Shown here in pieces: positions 1 through 7,785 of a DNA stretch of 64,000 nt. Within the stretch, counting starts at the first letter, position 1. Each line of letters starts with the position of its first letter. Origin of the DNA: Acidovorax sp. 107 (GTDB lineage Bacteria > Pseudomonadota > Gammaproteobacteria > Burkholderiales > Burkholderiaceae_C); NCBI RefSeq assembly GCF_003058055.1, contig NZ_QBTZ01000001.1, positions 436,501-500,500 on the forward strand. The letters are read 5' to 3'. The notes below the pieces were generated by a model that worked only from the letters and a program-made list of their open reading frames with translations, ran no database searches and was not told the DNA's origin. A program made the position numbers and the translations under genes.

Positions 1-592
1 GTGCATTCAGGCGCGCGCGCAGGTAGTCGACGTTGTCTTCGACCGCCTCCATGTCGGGGTCCATGCGGTTGGCCACCCAGCCCGCCAGCGTGAGGCCGCG
101 TGCGCGGATCGCCTCGGCCGTGAGCAGGGCGTGGTTCAGGCAGCCCAGGCGCAAGCCCACCACCAGCACCACGGGCAGCGCCAGGGCCTGGGCGAGGTCG
201 GCGCCCGTGAGTGCGTCGGTGAGGGGCACATGAAAGCCACCTGCACCCTCCACCACCACGGCGTCGGCCTGCGCGGCGAGCGCCTGGTAGCTGCGCACGA
301 TGGCGGCGATGTCGATCTGCACACCCGCCCGCGCCGCCGCGATGTGGGGCGAAAGCGGGTCGGGCAGCAGCACGGGGTTGTCCAGCGCTGGCGGCACGGC
401 CAGGGTGGAGGCCGAGCGCAGGGCGATCGCGTCTTCACTGGCCCAGTCGTCCCCCCAGGGCACCAGGCCAGCCGCCACGGGCTTCATGCCCACCACGCGG
501 CCGTGGTGGCGCGCCAGCGCGTGCAGCAGCCCGGCGGACACCAGCGTCTTGCCGACACCGGTATCGGTGCCGGTCACAAAACATCCCATCAT
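1..592 (-). CDS. bioD: Dethiobiotin synthetase BioD (partial, runs off left edge)
   Basis: ATP-dependent dethiobiotin synthetase: it carboxylates and closes the ureido ring of 7,8-diaminopelargonate in the penultimate step of biotin synthesis, in the cytoplasm. Only the first 197 codons are visible because the gene leaves the window at its left edge. The P-loop GTDTGVGKT lies at residues 8-16, and VEGAGGFHVPL matches the BioD active-site loop. The reading frame is open to base 1. The ATG at 592 overlaps the bioA stop by one base (TGATG), so translation is probably coupled; a second ATG follows directly at 589. The family is secure; the C-terminus is unseen. Confidence 0.95.
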   Translation of the reverse strand, partial: MMGCFVTGTDTGVGKTLVSAGLLHALARHHGRVVGMKPVAAGLVPWGDDWASEDAIALRSASTLAVPPALDNPVLLPDPLSPHIAAARAGVQIDIAAIVRSYQALAAQADAVVVEGAGGFHVPLTDALTGADLAQALALPVVLVVGLRLGCLNHALLTAEAIRARGLTLAGWVANRMDPDMEAVEDNVDYLRARLNA

Positions 593-1917
593 CAACTTTC
601 CTCCTGCAGGGTGGCGTTCAGCGCCTCCAGCGCGCCATGGGCCAGGCATTGCACCGCCTCGTCGTCGAGCACATAGGGCGGCATGGCGTACAGCGTCTTG
701 CCAATGGGCCGCAGTACCAGGCCGCGTGCCATGGCGTGCTGGTGGTAGCGGCGCGCAAAGTCGGGAAGGGGTGTGTCTATATCCCAGGCCCAGATCATTC
801 CGAGGTGGCGCGCATGCCGCACGCGCGGGTGCTGGTTGAGCGATGCGCAGGCGGCGTCGATGCGCTGCGCCAACGCCCTGTTGGCGTTCAGCGCATCCAG
901 CTGCTCAAACAACTCCAGCGTGGCCAGCGCCGCGCGGCAGGCCAGCGGGTTGCCGGTGTACGAGTGCGAATGCAGAAAGCCACGCGCCACGTCGTCATCG
1001 TAGAACGCGGCATACACCGCGTCCGTCGTCAGCACGGCCGACAGGGGCAGCGTGCCGCCCGTGAGGCCCTTGGACAGACAGATGAAATCCGGCCGGATGC
1101 CCGCCTGCTGGTGCGCGAACATCGTGCCTGTGCGGCCAAAACCCACGGCGATTTCATCGACCACCAAGTGGACCTCGTAGCGGTCGCACAGTGCGCGCGC
1201 CAGGCGCAGGTATTCAGGGTCGTGCATGGCCATGCCTGCTGCGCATTGCACCAGGGGTTCAACGATGAAGGCGGCGGTGGTGCTGTGGAGCTCTTGCAGC
1301 CACGCTTCCAGCGCCGCAGCGGCGCGTCGGGCTACATCCTGCGCGGTTTCGCCCGGGCCTGCGCCGCGTGCATCGGGGCTGGGCACGGTGTCGGCCAGGC
1401 GCACCAGGGGCGCATAGGCCTCGCGGAAGATGGCGATGTCGGTCACGGCCAGCGCGCCCACGGTTTCGCCGTGGTAGCCGCCCGCCAGGCCCACAAAGCG
1501 GCTCTTGGCGGGGCGGCCGGTGTTGCGCCAGTAGTGCGCGCTCATCTTGAGCGCAATCTCGGTGGCGGCCGCGCCGTCGCTGCCGTAGAACGCGTGGCCC
1601 AGGCCGGTGAGTGCGGCCAGGCGCTCGGACAGTTCCACCACGGGCGCATGCGTGAAGCCCGCCAGCATCACATGGTCCAGCCGGCCCAGCTGGTCCACCA
1701 GCGCGGACTGGATGTGCGGGTGGCTGTGGCCAAACAGGTTGACCCACCAGGAGCTGATGCCGTCCAGGTAACGCTGGCCGTCGGTGCCATAGAGCCATGG
1801 ACCCTGGGCGCCGGTGATGGCCACGGGCGGCTGGGCCTCGTGCCGCTTCATCTGCGTGCAAGGGTGCCAGACGCTGGCCAGGCTGCGGGCCACGAGCCCG
1901 TCGTGCGTGGGCTGCAT
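592..1917 (-). CDS. bioA: Adenosylmethionine-8-amino-7-oxononanoate aminotransferase BioA
   Basis: PLP-dependent transaminase that makes 7,8-diaminopelargonate from 8-amino-7-oxononanoate using S-adenosylmethionine as amino donor, the step before BioD. At 441 aa it has the usual BioA length. Visible family signatures are WHPCTQM near the N-terminus, DGISSWWVNLFGHSHP for the substrate pocket, a VDEIAVGFGRTG segment with the PLP-contacting Asp, and the Schiff-base lysine in LSKGLTGG at residue 283. It starts 3 bp after the panD stop and overlaps bioD, so panD, bioA and bioD look like one transcription unit. No BirA-type operator was recognised. Confidence 0.97.
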   Translation of the reverse strand: MQPTHDGLVARSLASVWHPCTQMKRHEAQPPVAITGAQGPWLYGTDGQRYLDGISSWWVNLFGHSHPHIQSALVDQLGRLDHVMLAGFTHAPVVELSERLAALTGLGHAFYGSDGAAATEIALKMSAHYWRNTGRPAKSRFVGLAGGYHGETVGALAVTDIAIFREAYAPLVRLADTVPSPDARGAGPGETAQDVARRAAAALEAWLQELHSTTAAFIVEPLVQCAAGMAMHDPEYLRLARALCDRYEVHLVVDEIAVGFGRTGTMFAHQQAGIRPDFICLSKGLTGGTLPLSAVLTTDAVYAAFYDDDVARGFLHSHSYTGNPLACRAALATLELFEQLDALNANRALAQRIDAACASLNQHPRVRHARHLGMIWAWDIDTPLPDFARRYHQHAMARGLVLRPIGKTLYAMPPYVLDDEAVQCLAHGALEALNATLQEES

Positions 1918-1919
1918 GG

Positions 1920-2300
1920 TCAGACGGCCTGGGTGGGCACGGCGTGGCGCAGCGCGGTCTGGCGGTTGTGCTCGTCCACGAAGACCAACTGAGGCTGGTG
2001 CGTGCCCACCTGGTCTTCATGCACCTGCGCAAAGGCCGCAATGATGATGAGGTCGCCTGCGGATGCGCGGCGTGCGGCCGAGCCGTTCACCGAGATCATG
2101 CCGCTGCCGCGCTGGCCCTGGATGGCGTAGGTGACAAAACGCTCGCCGTTGTTGATGTTCCAGATGTGGATCTGCTCGTTCTCGGCGATGTTGGCGGCGT
2201 CCAGCAGGTCTTCGTCGATGGCGCAGGAGCCTTCGTAGTGCAGCTCGCACTGGGTTACGGCCACGCGGTGGATCTTGGATTTGAGCAGGGTGCGGAACAT
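1920..2300 (-). CDS. panD: Aspartate 1-decarboxylase proenzyme PanD
   Basis: Makes beta-alanine from L-aspartate for pantothenate and CoA synthesis. It is a pyruvoyl enzyme made as a proenzyme and self-cleaved at Gly24-Ser25; the motif YEGSCAID places that bond exactly where the family has it. Choosing the ATG at 2300 gives 126 aa, the standard length; the open frame extends further upstream, but that extension has no family similarity. Conserved [13 protein letters not shown] and the [13 protein letters not shown] block complete the signature. It lies 62 bp after queD and 2 bp before bioA. Confidence 0.97.
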   Translation of the reverse strand: MFRTLLKSKIHRVAVTQCELHYEGSCAIDEDLLDAANIAENEQIHIWNINNGERFVTYAIQGQRGSGMISVNGSAARRASAGDLIIIAAFAQVHEDQVGTHQPQLVFVDEHNRQTALRHAVPTQAV

Positions 2301-2362
2301 CGGCTTCCTTGGGTGAAGTCTGTGAATGGGGGAGGGCCTGCCGGCGGCAGTGCCGTGGCCAG

Positions 2363-2737
2363 TCAGGGCTGGGAGAAGTCCAGCGCGCAGCTGTCGCCCA
2401 GTGCCTCGCGCCACACGCGCACGCGGCTCACGCTGGCGCGCAGGTCGGCGGGCAGGGCCTGGGCGATGAACAGGCAGAGGTTTTCCAGCGTCGGCGTGCC
2501 CAGGCCGGGCACTTCGTCCAGCATGTGGTGGTCCAGCTGCTCGCGCACCACGGCCAGGCCCTGGCGCAGCAGGCCCAGGTCCAGCACCATGCCGGTGGCG
2601 GGGTCGCGCGGGCCGGTCAGGAACACTTCGGCATGGTAGGTGTGGCCGTGCACGCGGCGGCTGCCTTCGGCCTCGATCTCGCGGCGCAGGGTGTGGGCGG
2701 CGTCGAAGAAGAAGCGCTGGGAGATGGTGAACAACAT
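2363..2737 (-). CDS. queD: 6-carboxy-tetrahydropterin synthase family protein QueD
   Basis: Second step of queuosine/7-deazaguanine synthesis: converts 7,8-dihydroneopterin triphosphate to 6-carboxy-5,6,7,8-tetrahydropterin, with zinc. At 124 aa it has family size. The zinc histidines are visible in FDAAHTL and VHGHTY, and the [11 protein letters not shown] segment carries the catalytic Asp/His. The stretch before the HGH motif reads EGSRRVHGH, where E. coli QueD has the catalytic cysteine (HKCGRLHGH); here that position appears to be Ser. It may therefore be a QueD subtype with altered chemistry. It is 25 bp after queE, its pathway partner. ATG 2737 was chosen because it precedes the family start LFTISQRF. 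Confidence 0.88.
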   Translation of the reverse strand: MLFTISQRFFFDAAHTLRREIEAEGSRRVHGHTYHAEVFLTGPRDPATGMVLDLGLLRQGLAVVREQLDHHMLDEVPGLGTPTLENLCLFIAQALPADLRASVSRVRVWREALGDSCALDFSQP

Positions 2738-2762
2738 ACGGAAACCAGAAAAGAAAACCGCG

Positions 2763-3398
2763 TCACCTGATGCCGGTGAGCTTGTGGGTTTGCAGGCTGA
2801 GGCGCCATGCGGGGTGGGCCAGGCAGGCGTCAATGCAAGCGGCGGTGTTCTGCCGCTGCAGCAGTCCATCCATGGGCTGCAGAAAGCGGTGGGTGAACTG
2901 CGTGTCCTGCTCCAGCGCCTGCAGGTCAAAGCCGGGCTGGGGCCAGACGAGTTTCAGCTCCTGCCCGCTGCGCTGCACCCACGGCGCGCCGGCCTTGGGG
3001 CTGATGCACAGCCAGTCGATGCCTTCGGGAGCGGCCACGGTGCCGTTGCTTTCGACGGCAATGCGGAACTGCTGGGCGTGCAGCGCGTCGATCAGCGCCG
3101 CATCCACCTGTAGAAGCGGCTCGCCGCCCGTCAGCACCACCAGACGGTGGCCCGCGCCCGCAGGCCATTGGGCTGCGATCAATTCGGCCAGTGCAGTGGC
3201 CGTCTCGAACTTGCCGCCCAGCGTGCCGTCCGTGCCCACAAAGTCGGTGTCGCAGAACTGGCAGATGGCCTGCGCGCGGTCTTGCTCGCGGCCCGTCCAG
3301 AGGTTGCAGCCCGCAAAGCGGCAGAACACGGCGGGCGTGCCCGCCTGGCCGCCTTCGCCTTGCAGGGTGTAGAAAATTTCTTTGACGCTATATGTCAT
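2763..3398 (-). CDS. queE: 7-carboxy-7-deazaguanine synthase QueE
   Basis: Radical-SAM enzyme that contracts 6-carboxy-tetrahydropterin to 7-carboxy-7-deazaguanine in the queuosine pathway. The start at 3398 (MTYSVKEIFYTLQGEG) gives 211 aa; an upstream in-frame extension lies in a repeat element and is not family-like. The cluster-binding cysteines follow a C-x14-C-x2-C pattern (CNLWTGREQDRAQAICQFC), a variant I recall for Burkholderia-type QueE, instead of the classical C-x3-C-x2-C. VLTGGEPLLQ and AVESNGT are the SAM-binding and core strands. It forms a pair with queD downstream. Confidence 0.94.
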   Translation of the reverse strand: MTYSVKEIFYTLQGEGGQAGTPAVFCRFAGCNLWTGREQDRAQAICQFCDTDFVGTDGTLGGKFETATALAELIAAQWPAGAGHRLVVLTGGEPLLQVDAALIDALHAQQFRIAVESNGTVAAPEGIDWLCISPKAGAPWVQRSGQELKLVWPQPGFDLQALEQDTQFTHRFLQPMDGLLQRQNTAACIDACLAHPAWRLSLQTHKLTGIR

Positions 3399-3438
3399 GC
3401 ATGTCCTTGCGCGTTGTTTGCTGAGGCATCGGCCCATG

Positions 3439-3536
3439 CAACTGGCGCGGCCAGGGCGAGGGACACCGAGCAAGGGCCGCCCCGCAGTGAGGGTGTCGTC
3501 CACCTTGAGGGGGAAGGCGCGAAGCGACTCAGGGGG
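3439..3536. repeat. Dispersed intergenic repeat, copy A (after nadB, before queE)
   Basis: This ~98-bp stretch shares ordered blocks with 45849-46045: caactggcgcg, then gagcaagggccgccccgcag, a tcgtcc...cctt block, gcgcgaagcg, and a final ctcaggggg. In both places ctcaggggg lies within about 15 bp of the 3' end of a minus-strand gene (nadB here, nosZ there) and upstream of the next minus-strand gene. I recall similar elements between genes in Comamonadaceae genomes. Function unknown; a post-stop RNA structure or processing element is plausible. Confidence 0.7.
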
Positions 3537-3540
3537 TGTT

Positions 3541-5127
3541 TCATTTCACCGGGGGGACGAGGATGGTGGGGGCAGCTGGGGCGGCGACTTCGGGGTAGTC
3601 GCGGCTGAAATGCAGGCCCCGGCTTTCGCGGCGCAGCTGGGCGCTTTTCACGATCAGGTCGGCCACCTGCACCAGGTTGCGCAGCTCCAGCAAATCGCGT
3701 GTGACGTGAAAGTGCGCGTAGAACTCCTGGATCTCGCCCTGCAGCATGGCGATGCGGTGCGCGGCGCGCTCCAGGCGCTTGTTGGTGCGCACGATGCCCA
3801 CGTAGTCCCACATGAAGCGGCGCAGCTCGTCCCAGTTGTGCGAGATGACGACGGACTCGTCGGCATCGGTCACGCGGCTGTCGTCCCACGCGGGCACGGT
3901 GGGCAGCTCGGTGGCCGGGGCTGCTGCAATCGTCTGCGCGGCGGCGCGCGCGAACACCATGCATTCGAGCAGCGAGTTGCTGGCCAGGCGGTTGGCGCCA
4001 TGCAGCCCCGTGCAGGCCACCTCGCCCACGGCGTAAAGGCCGGGCAGGTCGGTGCGGCCCGCCAGGTCGGTCAGCACACCGCCGCAGGTGAAGTGGGCCG
4101 TGGGTACCACGGGGATGGGTTCCTTCGTGATGTCGATGCCCAGCGACGCACAGTGCGCGAGGATGTTGGGAAAGTGCTCTTGCAGGAACGCGGGGCTCTG
4201 GTGCGAGATGTCGAGGTGCACGCAGTCCAGCCCGTGCTTTTTCATCTCGAAGTCGATGGCGCGGGCCACCACGTCGCGCGGGGCCAGCTCGGCGCGTGGG
4301 TCGTGGTCGAGCATGAAGCGTGTGCCACCCGCCGAGGGGGGCAGCTTGAGTTGCCCCCCTTCGCCGCGCACCGCCTCGCTGATGAGGAAGGACTTTTCGT
4401 GCGGGTGGTACAGGCCCGTGGGGTGGAACTGGATGAACTCCATGTTCGCCACGCGGCAGCCCGCGCGCCAGGCGGCGGCAATGCCGTCGCCGGTGGCGGT
4501 GTCGGGGTTGGTGGTGTACAGGTACACCTTGCCCGCGCCGCCCGTGGCCAGAATGGTTTGGGGGGCGCGGAAGGTGACGACCTCATCGGTGTCGCTGTCC
4601 AGCGCATACAGGCCCAGGCAGCGGTTGCCGCTCAATCCCAGCTTGCGCGTAGTGATCAGGTCCACCAGCGTGTGCTGCTCAAACAGCGTGATGCCGGGTG
4701 TGCTGCGCACCACGTCGATCAGCGTACGCTGCACGGCGGCGCCGGTGGCGTCGGTCACATGGGCGATGCGGCGCGCGCTGTGGCCGCCTTCGCGCGTCAG
4801 ATGCAGCTGGTCGCCTTCGAGCGTGAAGGGCACGCCCAGACCGCGCAGCCAGGCGATGGACTCGGGCGCGTTCTCCACCACAAAACGCGTGGTGGCCAAG
4901 TCGCACAGGCCGGCACCGGCCACCAGCGTGTCTTCGATGTGCGCGGCAAAGCTGTCGTCATCGGCCAGCACGGCGGCGATGCCGCCCTGGGCCCAGCCGC
5001 TGGAGCCATCTTGCAGCGTGCGCTTGGTGATCACGGCCACGCGGTGGGTGGGCGCCAGGTGCAGGGCGGCGGAGAGGCCTGCGAGGCCGCTGCCTACGAT
5101 GAGAACGTCAAAGTCGTGGGATGCCAT
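3541..5127 (-). CDS. nadB: L-aspartate oxidase NadB
   Basis: FAD enzyme that oxidises L-aspartate to iminoaspartate, the first step of de novo NAD synthesis; its product goes to NadA, which is not in this window. The N-terminal dinucleotide fold VLIVGSGLAGLSAAL, the SSGWAQGGIAAVL flavin segment, EFIQFHPTG, and the C-terminal GLYAVGEVACTGLHGANRLASN-type block (given in part) identify the family. With the ATG at 5127 (MASHDFDVL) it is 528 aa, the normal size; a GTG at 5160 would add 11 residues without similarity. It ends right beside repeat copy A and may be cotranscribed with queE downstream. Confidence 0.96.
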   Translation of the reverse strand: MASHDFDVLIVGSGLAGLSAALHLAPTHRVAVITKRTLQDGSSGWAQGGIAAVLADDDSFAAHIEDTLVAGAGLCDLATTRFVVENAPESIAWLRGLGVPFTLEGDQLHLTREGGHSARRIAHVTDATGAAVQRTLIDVVRSTPGITLFEQHTLVDLITTRKLGLSGNRCLGLYALDSDTDEVVTFRAPQTILATGGAGKVYLYTTNPDTATGDGIAAAWRAGCRVANMEFIQFHPTGLYHPHEKSFLISEAVRGEGGQLKLPPSAGGTRFMLDHDPRAELAPRDVVARAIDFEMKKHGLDCVHLDISHQSPAFLQEHFPNILAHCASLGIDITKEPIPVVPTAHFTCGGVLTDLAGRTDLPGLYAVGEVACTGLHGANRLASNSLLECMVFARAAAQTIAAAPATELPTVPAWDDSRVTDADESVVISHNWDELRRFMWDYVGIVRTNKRLERAAHRIAMLQGEIQEFYAHFHVTRDLLELRNLVQVADLIVKSAQLRRESRGLHFSRDYPEVAAPAAPTILVPPVK

Positions 5128-5189
5128 GGCTTGCGGGTGAGGGGGTAATGCCACGGCCACCGGCCAGGGCGGTGAACAGTGGGGTGGCT

Positions 5190-6053
5190 CTAGGCCGGCG
5201 TGTAGGCCAGGCGCACGTAGATGGGGGCGAAGGCTTCGGCCTGCGTGATCTCGATCAGCGTCTCTTTGGCCAGTTCCAGCAGCGCGATGAAGGTCACCAC
5301 CAGCACGGTGCTGCCTTTTTCGGGCTCGAAGAGTTCTTCAAACTCCACAAAGCGGCGGCCCTGCAGGGTCTTGAGCACCATGCTCATGTACTCGCGCACG
5401 CTCAGCTCTTCACGCGTGATCTTGTGGTGCTGCACGAGCTTTGCGCGCTTCAAAATGTCGCGCCAGGCGTCCTGCAGCTCCACCACGTGCACGTCTGGGA
5501 AGCGCGGCTGCAGGCTTTGTTCGATGTAGACCTGGGCCTTCAAAAAGTCGCGGCCGTACTGCGGCATCTGCCCCAGGCGGGCGGCGGCCATCTTCATCTG
5601 CTCGTATTCGAGCAGGCGGCGCACCAGCTCGGCGCGCGGGTCTTCGGGCTCCTCGCCGCCTTCCTGCTTCTTGGGCGGCAGCAGCATGCGCGACTTGATC
5701 TCGATGAGCATGGCGGCCATCAGCAGATACTCGGCCGCCAGTTCCAGGTTGCGGCTGCGGATCTCGTCCACATACGCCAGGTACTGCTTGGTCACCCCCA
5801 CCATGGGGATGTCGAGGATGTTGAAGTTCTGCTTGCGGATCAGGTACAGCAGCAAGTCCAGCGGGCCTTCAAAGGCCTCCAGGAAGACTTCGAGCGCGTC
5901 GGGCGGGATGTACAGGTCCTGCGGCAGCGCAAAGAGCGGCTCGCCGTACAGGCGCGCCAGGGCCACCTGATCGACCACATCGGGCATGCCCGCCCCGTCC
6001 AGCGAGGGCGCGCCGGGCGAGTCTGCCGCTGCGGCTGCGTGCGCGGTGGTCAT
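5190..6053 (-). CDS. scpA: Segregation and condensation protein A (kleisin ScpA)
   Basis: Kleisin subunit of the SMC-ScpA-ScpB chromosome condensation complex. At 287 aa it has the expected length. The N-terminal family signature FEGPLDLLLYLIRKQNFNI is clear, followed by the IEIKSRMLLPP helix and a C-terminal winged-helix segment with VTFIALLELAK. The first ~30 residues are Ala/Pro rich and vary in the family, so the start (ATG 6053) is less certain; a Met at residue 23 is an alternative. scpB is not adjacent. Confidence 0.93.
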   Translation of the reverse strand: MTTAHAAAAADSPGAPSLDGAGMPDVVDQVALARLYGEPLFALPQDLYIPPDALEVFLEAFEGPLDLLLYLIRKQNFNILDIPMVGVTKQYLAYVDEIRSRNLELAAEYLLMAAMLIEIKSRMLLPPKKQEGGEEPEDPRAELVRRLLEYEQMKMAAARLGQMPQYGRDFLKAQVYIEQSLQPRFPDVHVVELQDAWRDILKRAKLVQHHKITREELSVREYMSMVLKTLQGRRFVEFEELFEPEKGSTVLVVTFIALLELAKETLIEITQAEAFAPIYVRLAYTPA

Positions 6054-6058
6054 GGTTT

Positions 6059-6120
6059 GCTATTGAATCAGTAGCTGCCAGCGCAATGAATACCTGCGCT
6101 AGCGGCTCAAATGATGTTCA
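6059..6120. repeat. Short dispersed repeat copy R3 between DUF3460 gene and scpA
   Basis: Contains tcagtagctgccagcgc, then tgcgctagcggctcaaatga. The 49-nt core aligns without gaps to the metG-internal copy at 8161-8211 with about 35 matches, and the same layout (tagctg, agcgc, gcgctag, ggc, then an AT-rich tail) recurs at 17786-17842, 38828-38890 (inverted) and 45774-45832. It fills almost the whole gap and its end includes the stop codon of the DUF3460 gene. Confidence 0.7.
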
Positions 6121-6324
6121 ATCGGCGTTGGTCTGGTACACGTAGGGCTTCTGGGGCACCTGGGCGTCGCGATACTCGCCCCAGATCTTGCGGTCCACCT
6201 GCTTGTCCCACAGCAGGGCACGGCCGGTTTGTTGCTGCTGGTCCAGTTCGGGGCGGCTCGCCTTGAGCTGGTTGATGAACTGGGTGGCGTCGGATTGGTA
6301 GTCGGGGCGGCGGAAAATAGACAT
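6118..6324 (-). CDS. DUF3460 family small protein
   Basis: 68-aa soluble protein of unknown function. The sequence (SIFRRPDYQSDATQFINQLK at the start, WGEYRDAQVPQKPYVYQ near the end) matches the DUF3460 family, which as I recall is confined mostly to betaproteobacteria and is commonly found near scpA. No signal peptide or membrane segment is seen. It lies upstream of scpA in the same direction, 64 bp apart, with a dispersed repeat filling the gap. Family membership is reasonably sure; function is not known. Confidence 0.85.
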   Translation of the reverse strand: MSIFRRPDYQSDATQFINQLKASRPELDQQQQTGRALLWDKQVDRKIWGEYRDAQVPQKPYVYQTNAD

Positions 6325-6400
6325 GGACTGTGAACTCTTTCTTGGAACGCGTCAGGCACAGTGATGCACCGAAGGTCCAAGATTTTACCGGGACGAATTT

Positions 6401-6913
6401 ATGCGCTTGATATATCGTGCCGCTGCCCTGGCAGCCGCCACCTGTTCCGTGCTGGCGCTCACCGCCTGCGACCCGCAACGCATCAGCGAACTCAAGGAGG
6501 GCGTCTCGACCGAAGCCGACGTGCGCGACCGCTTCGGCGCCCCCGAGAACGTGTGGGACGAGCCCGGCGGCGCCCGCACCTTCGAGTACAACCGCCAGCC
6601 TGCCGGCCAGGTCAACTACATGATCACCATCGGCCCCGACGGCCGCATGACCGCGCTGCGCCAGGTGCTCACGCCCGAAACCTTTGCGCGCGTGTCGCCC
6701 GGCATGCGCATGGACGAGGTGCGCCGCCTGCTCGGCAAGCCCGCCAAGGTCACGCCCTACGAGCTGAAGAAGGAGACCTGGGCCGACTGGCGCTTCCTGG
6801 AGGCACCCAACCAGTCCAAGGTCTTCACGGTGGTCTATGGGCCCGACCAGTTTGTGCTGCGCACGCAAACGGGTGCGGACACGGAGGCGCCGGAGTTCAA
6901 GGGCGGCCAGTAG
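6401..6913 (+). CDS. BamE/SmpA-like outer-membrane lipoprotein
   Basis: 170-aa predicted lipoprotein: a signal peptide ends in the lipobox LTAC, with the lipidated Cys at residue 23. The mature part carries two successive segments of the SmpA/OmlA (BamE) type: LKEGVSTEADVRDRFGAP and, later, VSPGMRMDEVRRLLGKP. BamE itself usually has one such unit and is near 110-130 aa, so this is probably a BamE-like paralogue rather than the beta-barrel assembly subunit. It likely sits on the periplasmic face of the outer membrane. It stands alone on the plus strand, divergent from the DUF3460 gene. Confidence 0.8.
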   Translation: MRLIYRAAALAAATCSVLALTACDPQRISELKEGVSTEADVRDRFGAPENVWDEPGGARTFEYNRQPAGQVNYMITIGPDGRMTALRQVLTPETFARVSPGMRMDEVRRLLGKPAKVTPYELKKETWADWRFLEAPNQSKVFTVVYGPDQFVLRTQTGADTEAPEFKGGQ

Positions 6914-7059
6914 CGGCGCTGGCGCCGCCTGGCGCGTTGTTTGCTTCTTGCCTTGTGTACAGAACGCCGACTGCGCGCCGGGTTGTCACGGGGTGCCAAG
7001 CACTCCATCGATGAGAAGACCCCCGCGCTTTTGCCCACGCACCCCATCACTGAACGCCC

Positions 7060-7701
7060 ATGCCCGACACCCCGCCCACCGCCGACGACGCCGCCCCGCA
7101 GGTGTCCACCCTGCGCCATGGCGCCTTTGAAGACGCTCAGGCCCTGTTCGCGGGCACCCTGTTCGTGGCCATGGCGCTCATGTTGTTCAACCAGGCGGGG
7201 TTGCTGGTGGGCGGCACGGCGGGCGTGGCGTTCTTGCTGCACTACGTCACCGGCATTTCGTTCGGCAAGCTGTTCTTTGTGGTCAACCTGCCGTTCTACT
7301 GGTTCGCCTGGACCCGCATGGGGCGCGAGTTCACGATCAAGACCTTTGTCTGCGTGGGCCTCCTGTCGCTGCTGACCGAGCTGTTCCCGCACGTGATGCA
7401 TGTGGACTATCTGAACCCGCTGTTCGCCTCGTTGCTGGGCGGGTTGCTGCTGGGCACGGGCTGTCTGTTTCTGGCACGCCACCGCTCCAGCCTGGGCGGG
7501 GCTACGGTGGTGTCGCTGTACCTGCAAGGCCGCTACGGCATGCGTGCGGGCAAGGTGCAGATGATGATCGACGGCACCGTGGTGCTGCTGGCATTGTTCG
7601 TGGTGCCGGTGGAGCGCGTGGCGTATTCGGTGCTGGCAGTGCTGGTGATGAGCGGGTTCCTGTGGATCAGCCACCGGCCGGGGCGGTATGTGGGGCATTG
7701 A
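7060..7701 (+). CDS. YitT family membrane protein
   Basis: 213-aa inner-membrane protein of the YitT / DUF161 family, with about five or six hydrophobic segments (LFAGTLFVAMALMLF, LVGGTAGVAFLLHYV, FFVVNLPFYWFAW, LNPLFASLLGGLLLGTG, GTVVLLALFVV, SVLAVLVMSGFLW). The GGTAG and LGGATVVSLYLQ motifs are family-like. No substrate is established for the family. The C-terminal DUF2179 domain seen in Gram-positive YitT proteins is absent. A rho-independent hairpin follows at 7739. Confidence 0.88.
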   Translation: MPDTPPTADDAAPQVSTLRHGAFEDAQALFAGTLFVAMALMLFNQAGLLVGGTAGVAFLLHYVTGISFGKLFFVVNLPFYWFAWTRMGREFTIKTFVCVGLLSLLTELFPHVMHVDYLNPLFASLLGGLLLGTGCLFLARHRSSLGGATVVSLYLQGRYGMRAGKVQMMIDGTVVLLALFVVPVERVAYSVLAVLVMSGFLWISHRPGRYVGH

Positions 7702-7738
7702 ACAGGCCCCCCGCACTGGGCGCCGCACGGACAAAAAA

Positions 7739-7761
7739 CAAAGGCCCGTTAAGGGCCTTTG
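7739..7761. terminator. Bidirectional terminator between yitT-like gene and metG
   Basis: Inverted repeat caaaggccc / gggcctttg with a 5-nt loop, preceded by an A-run and followed by a T-containing stretch. It lies between convergent genes, so it can serve both directions. Confidence 0.85.
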
Positions 7762-7785
7762 TGGTTTAAGCGGCGCCTTGCGCGC

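Noticed and set aside
3382..5148. Long open frame on the plus strand opposite nadB (588 codons)
   Set aside because: It is antisense to a clear family gene and its protein has no recognisable motif; high-GC codon use leaves the opposite frames open.
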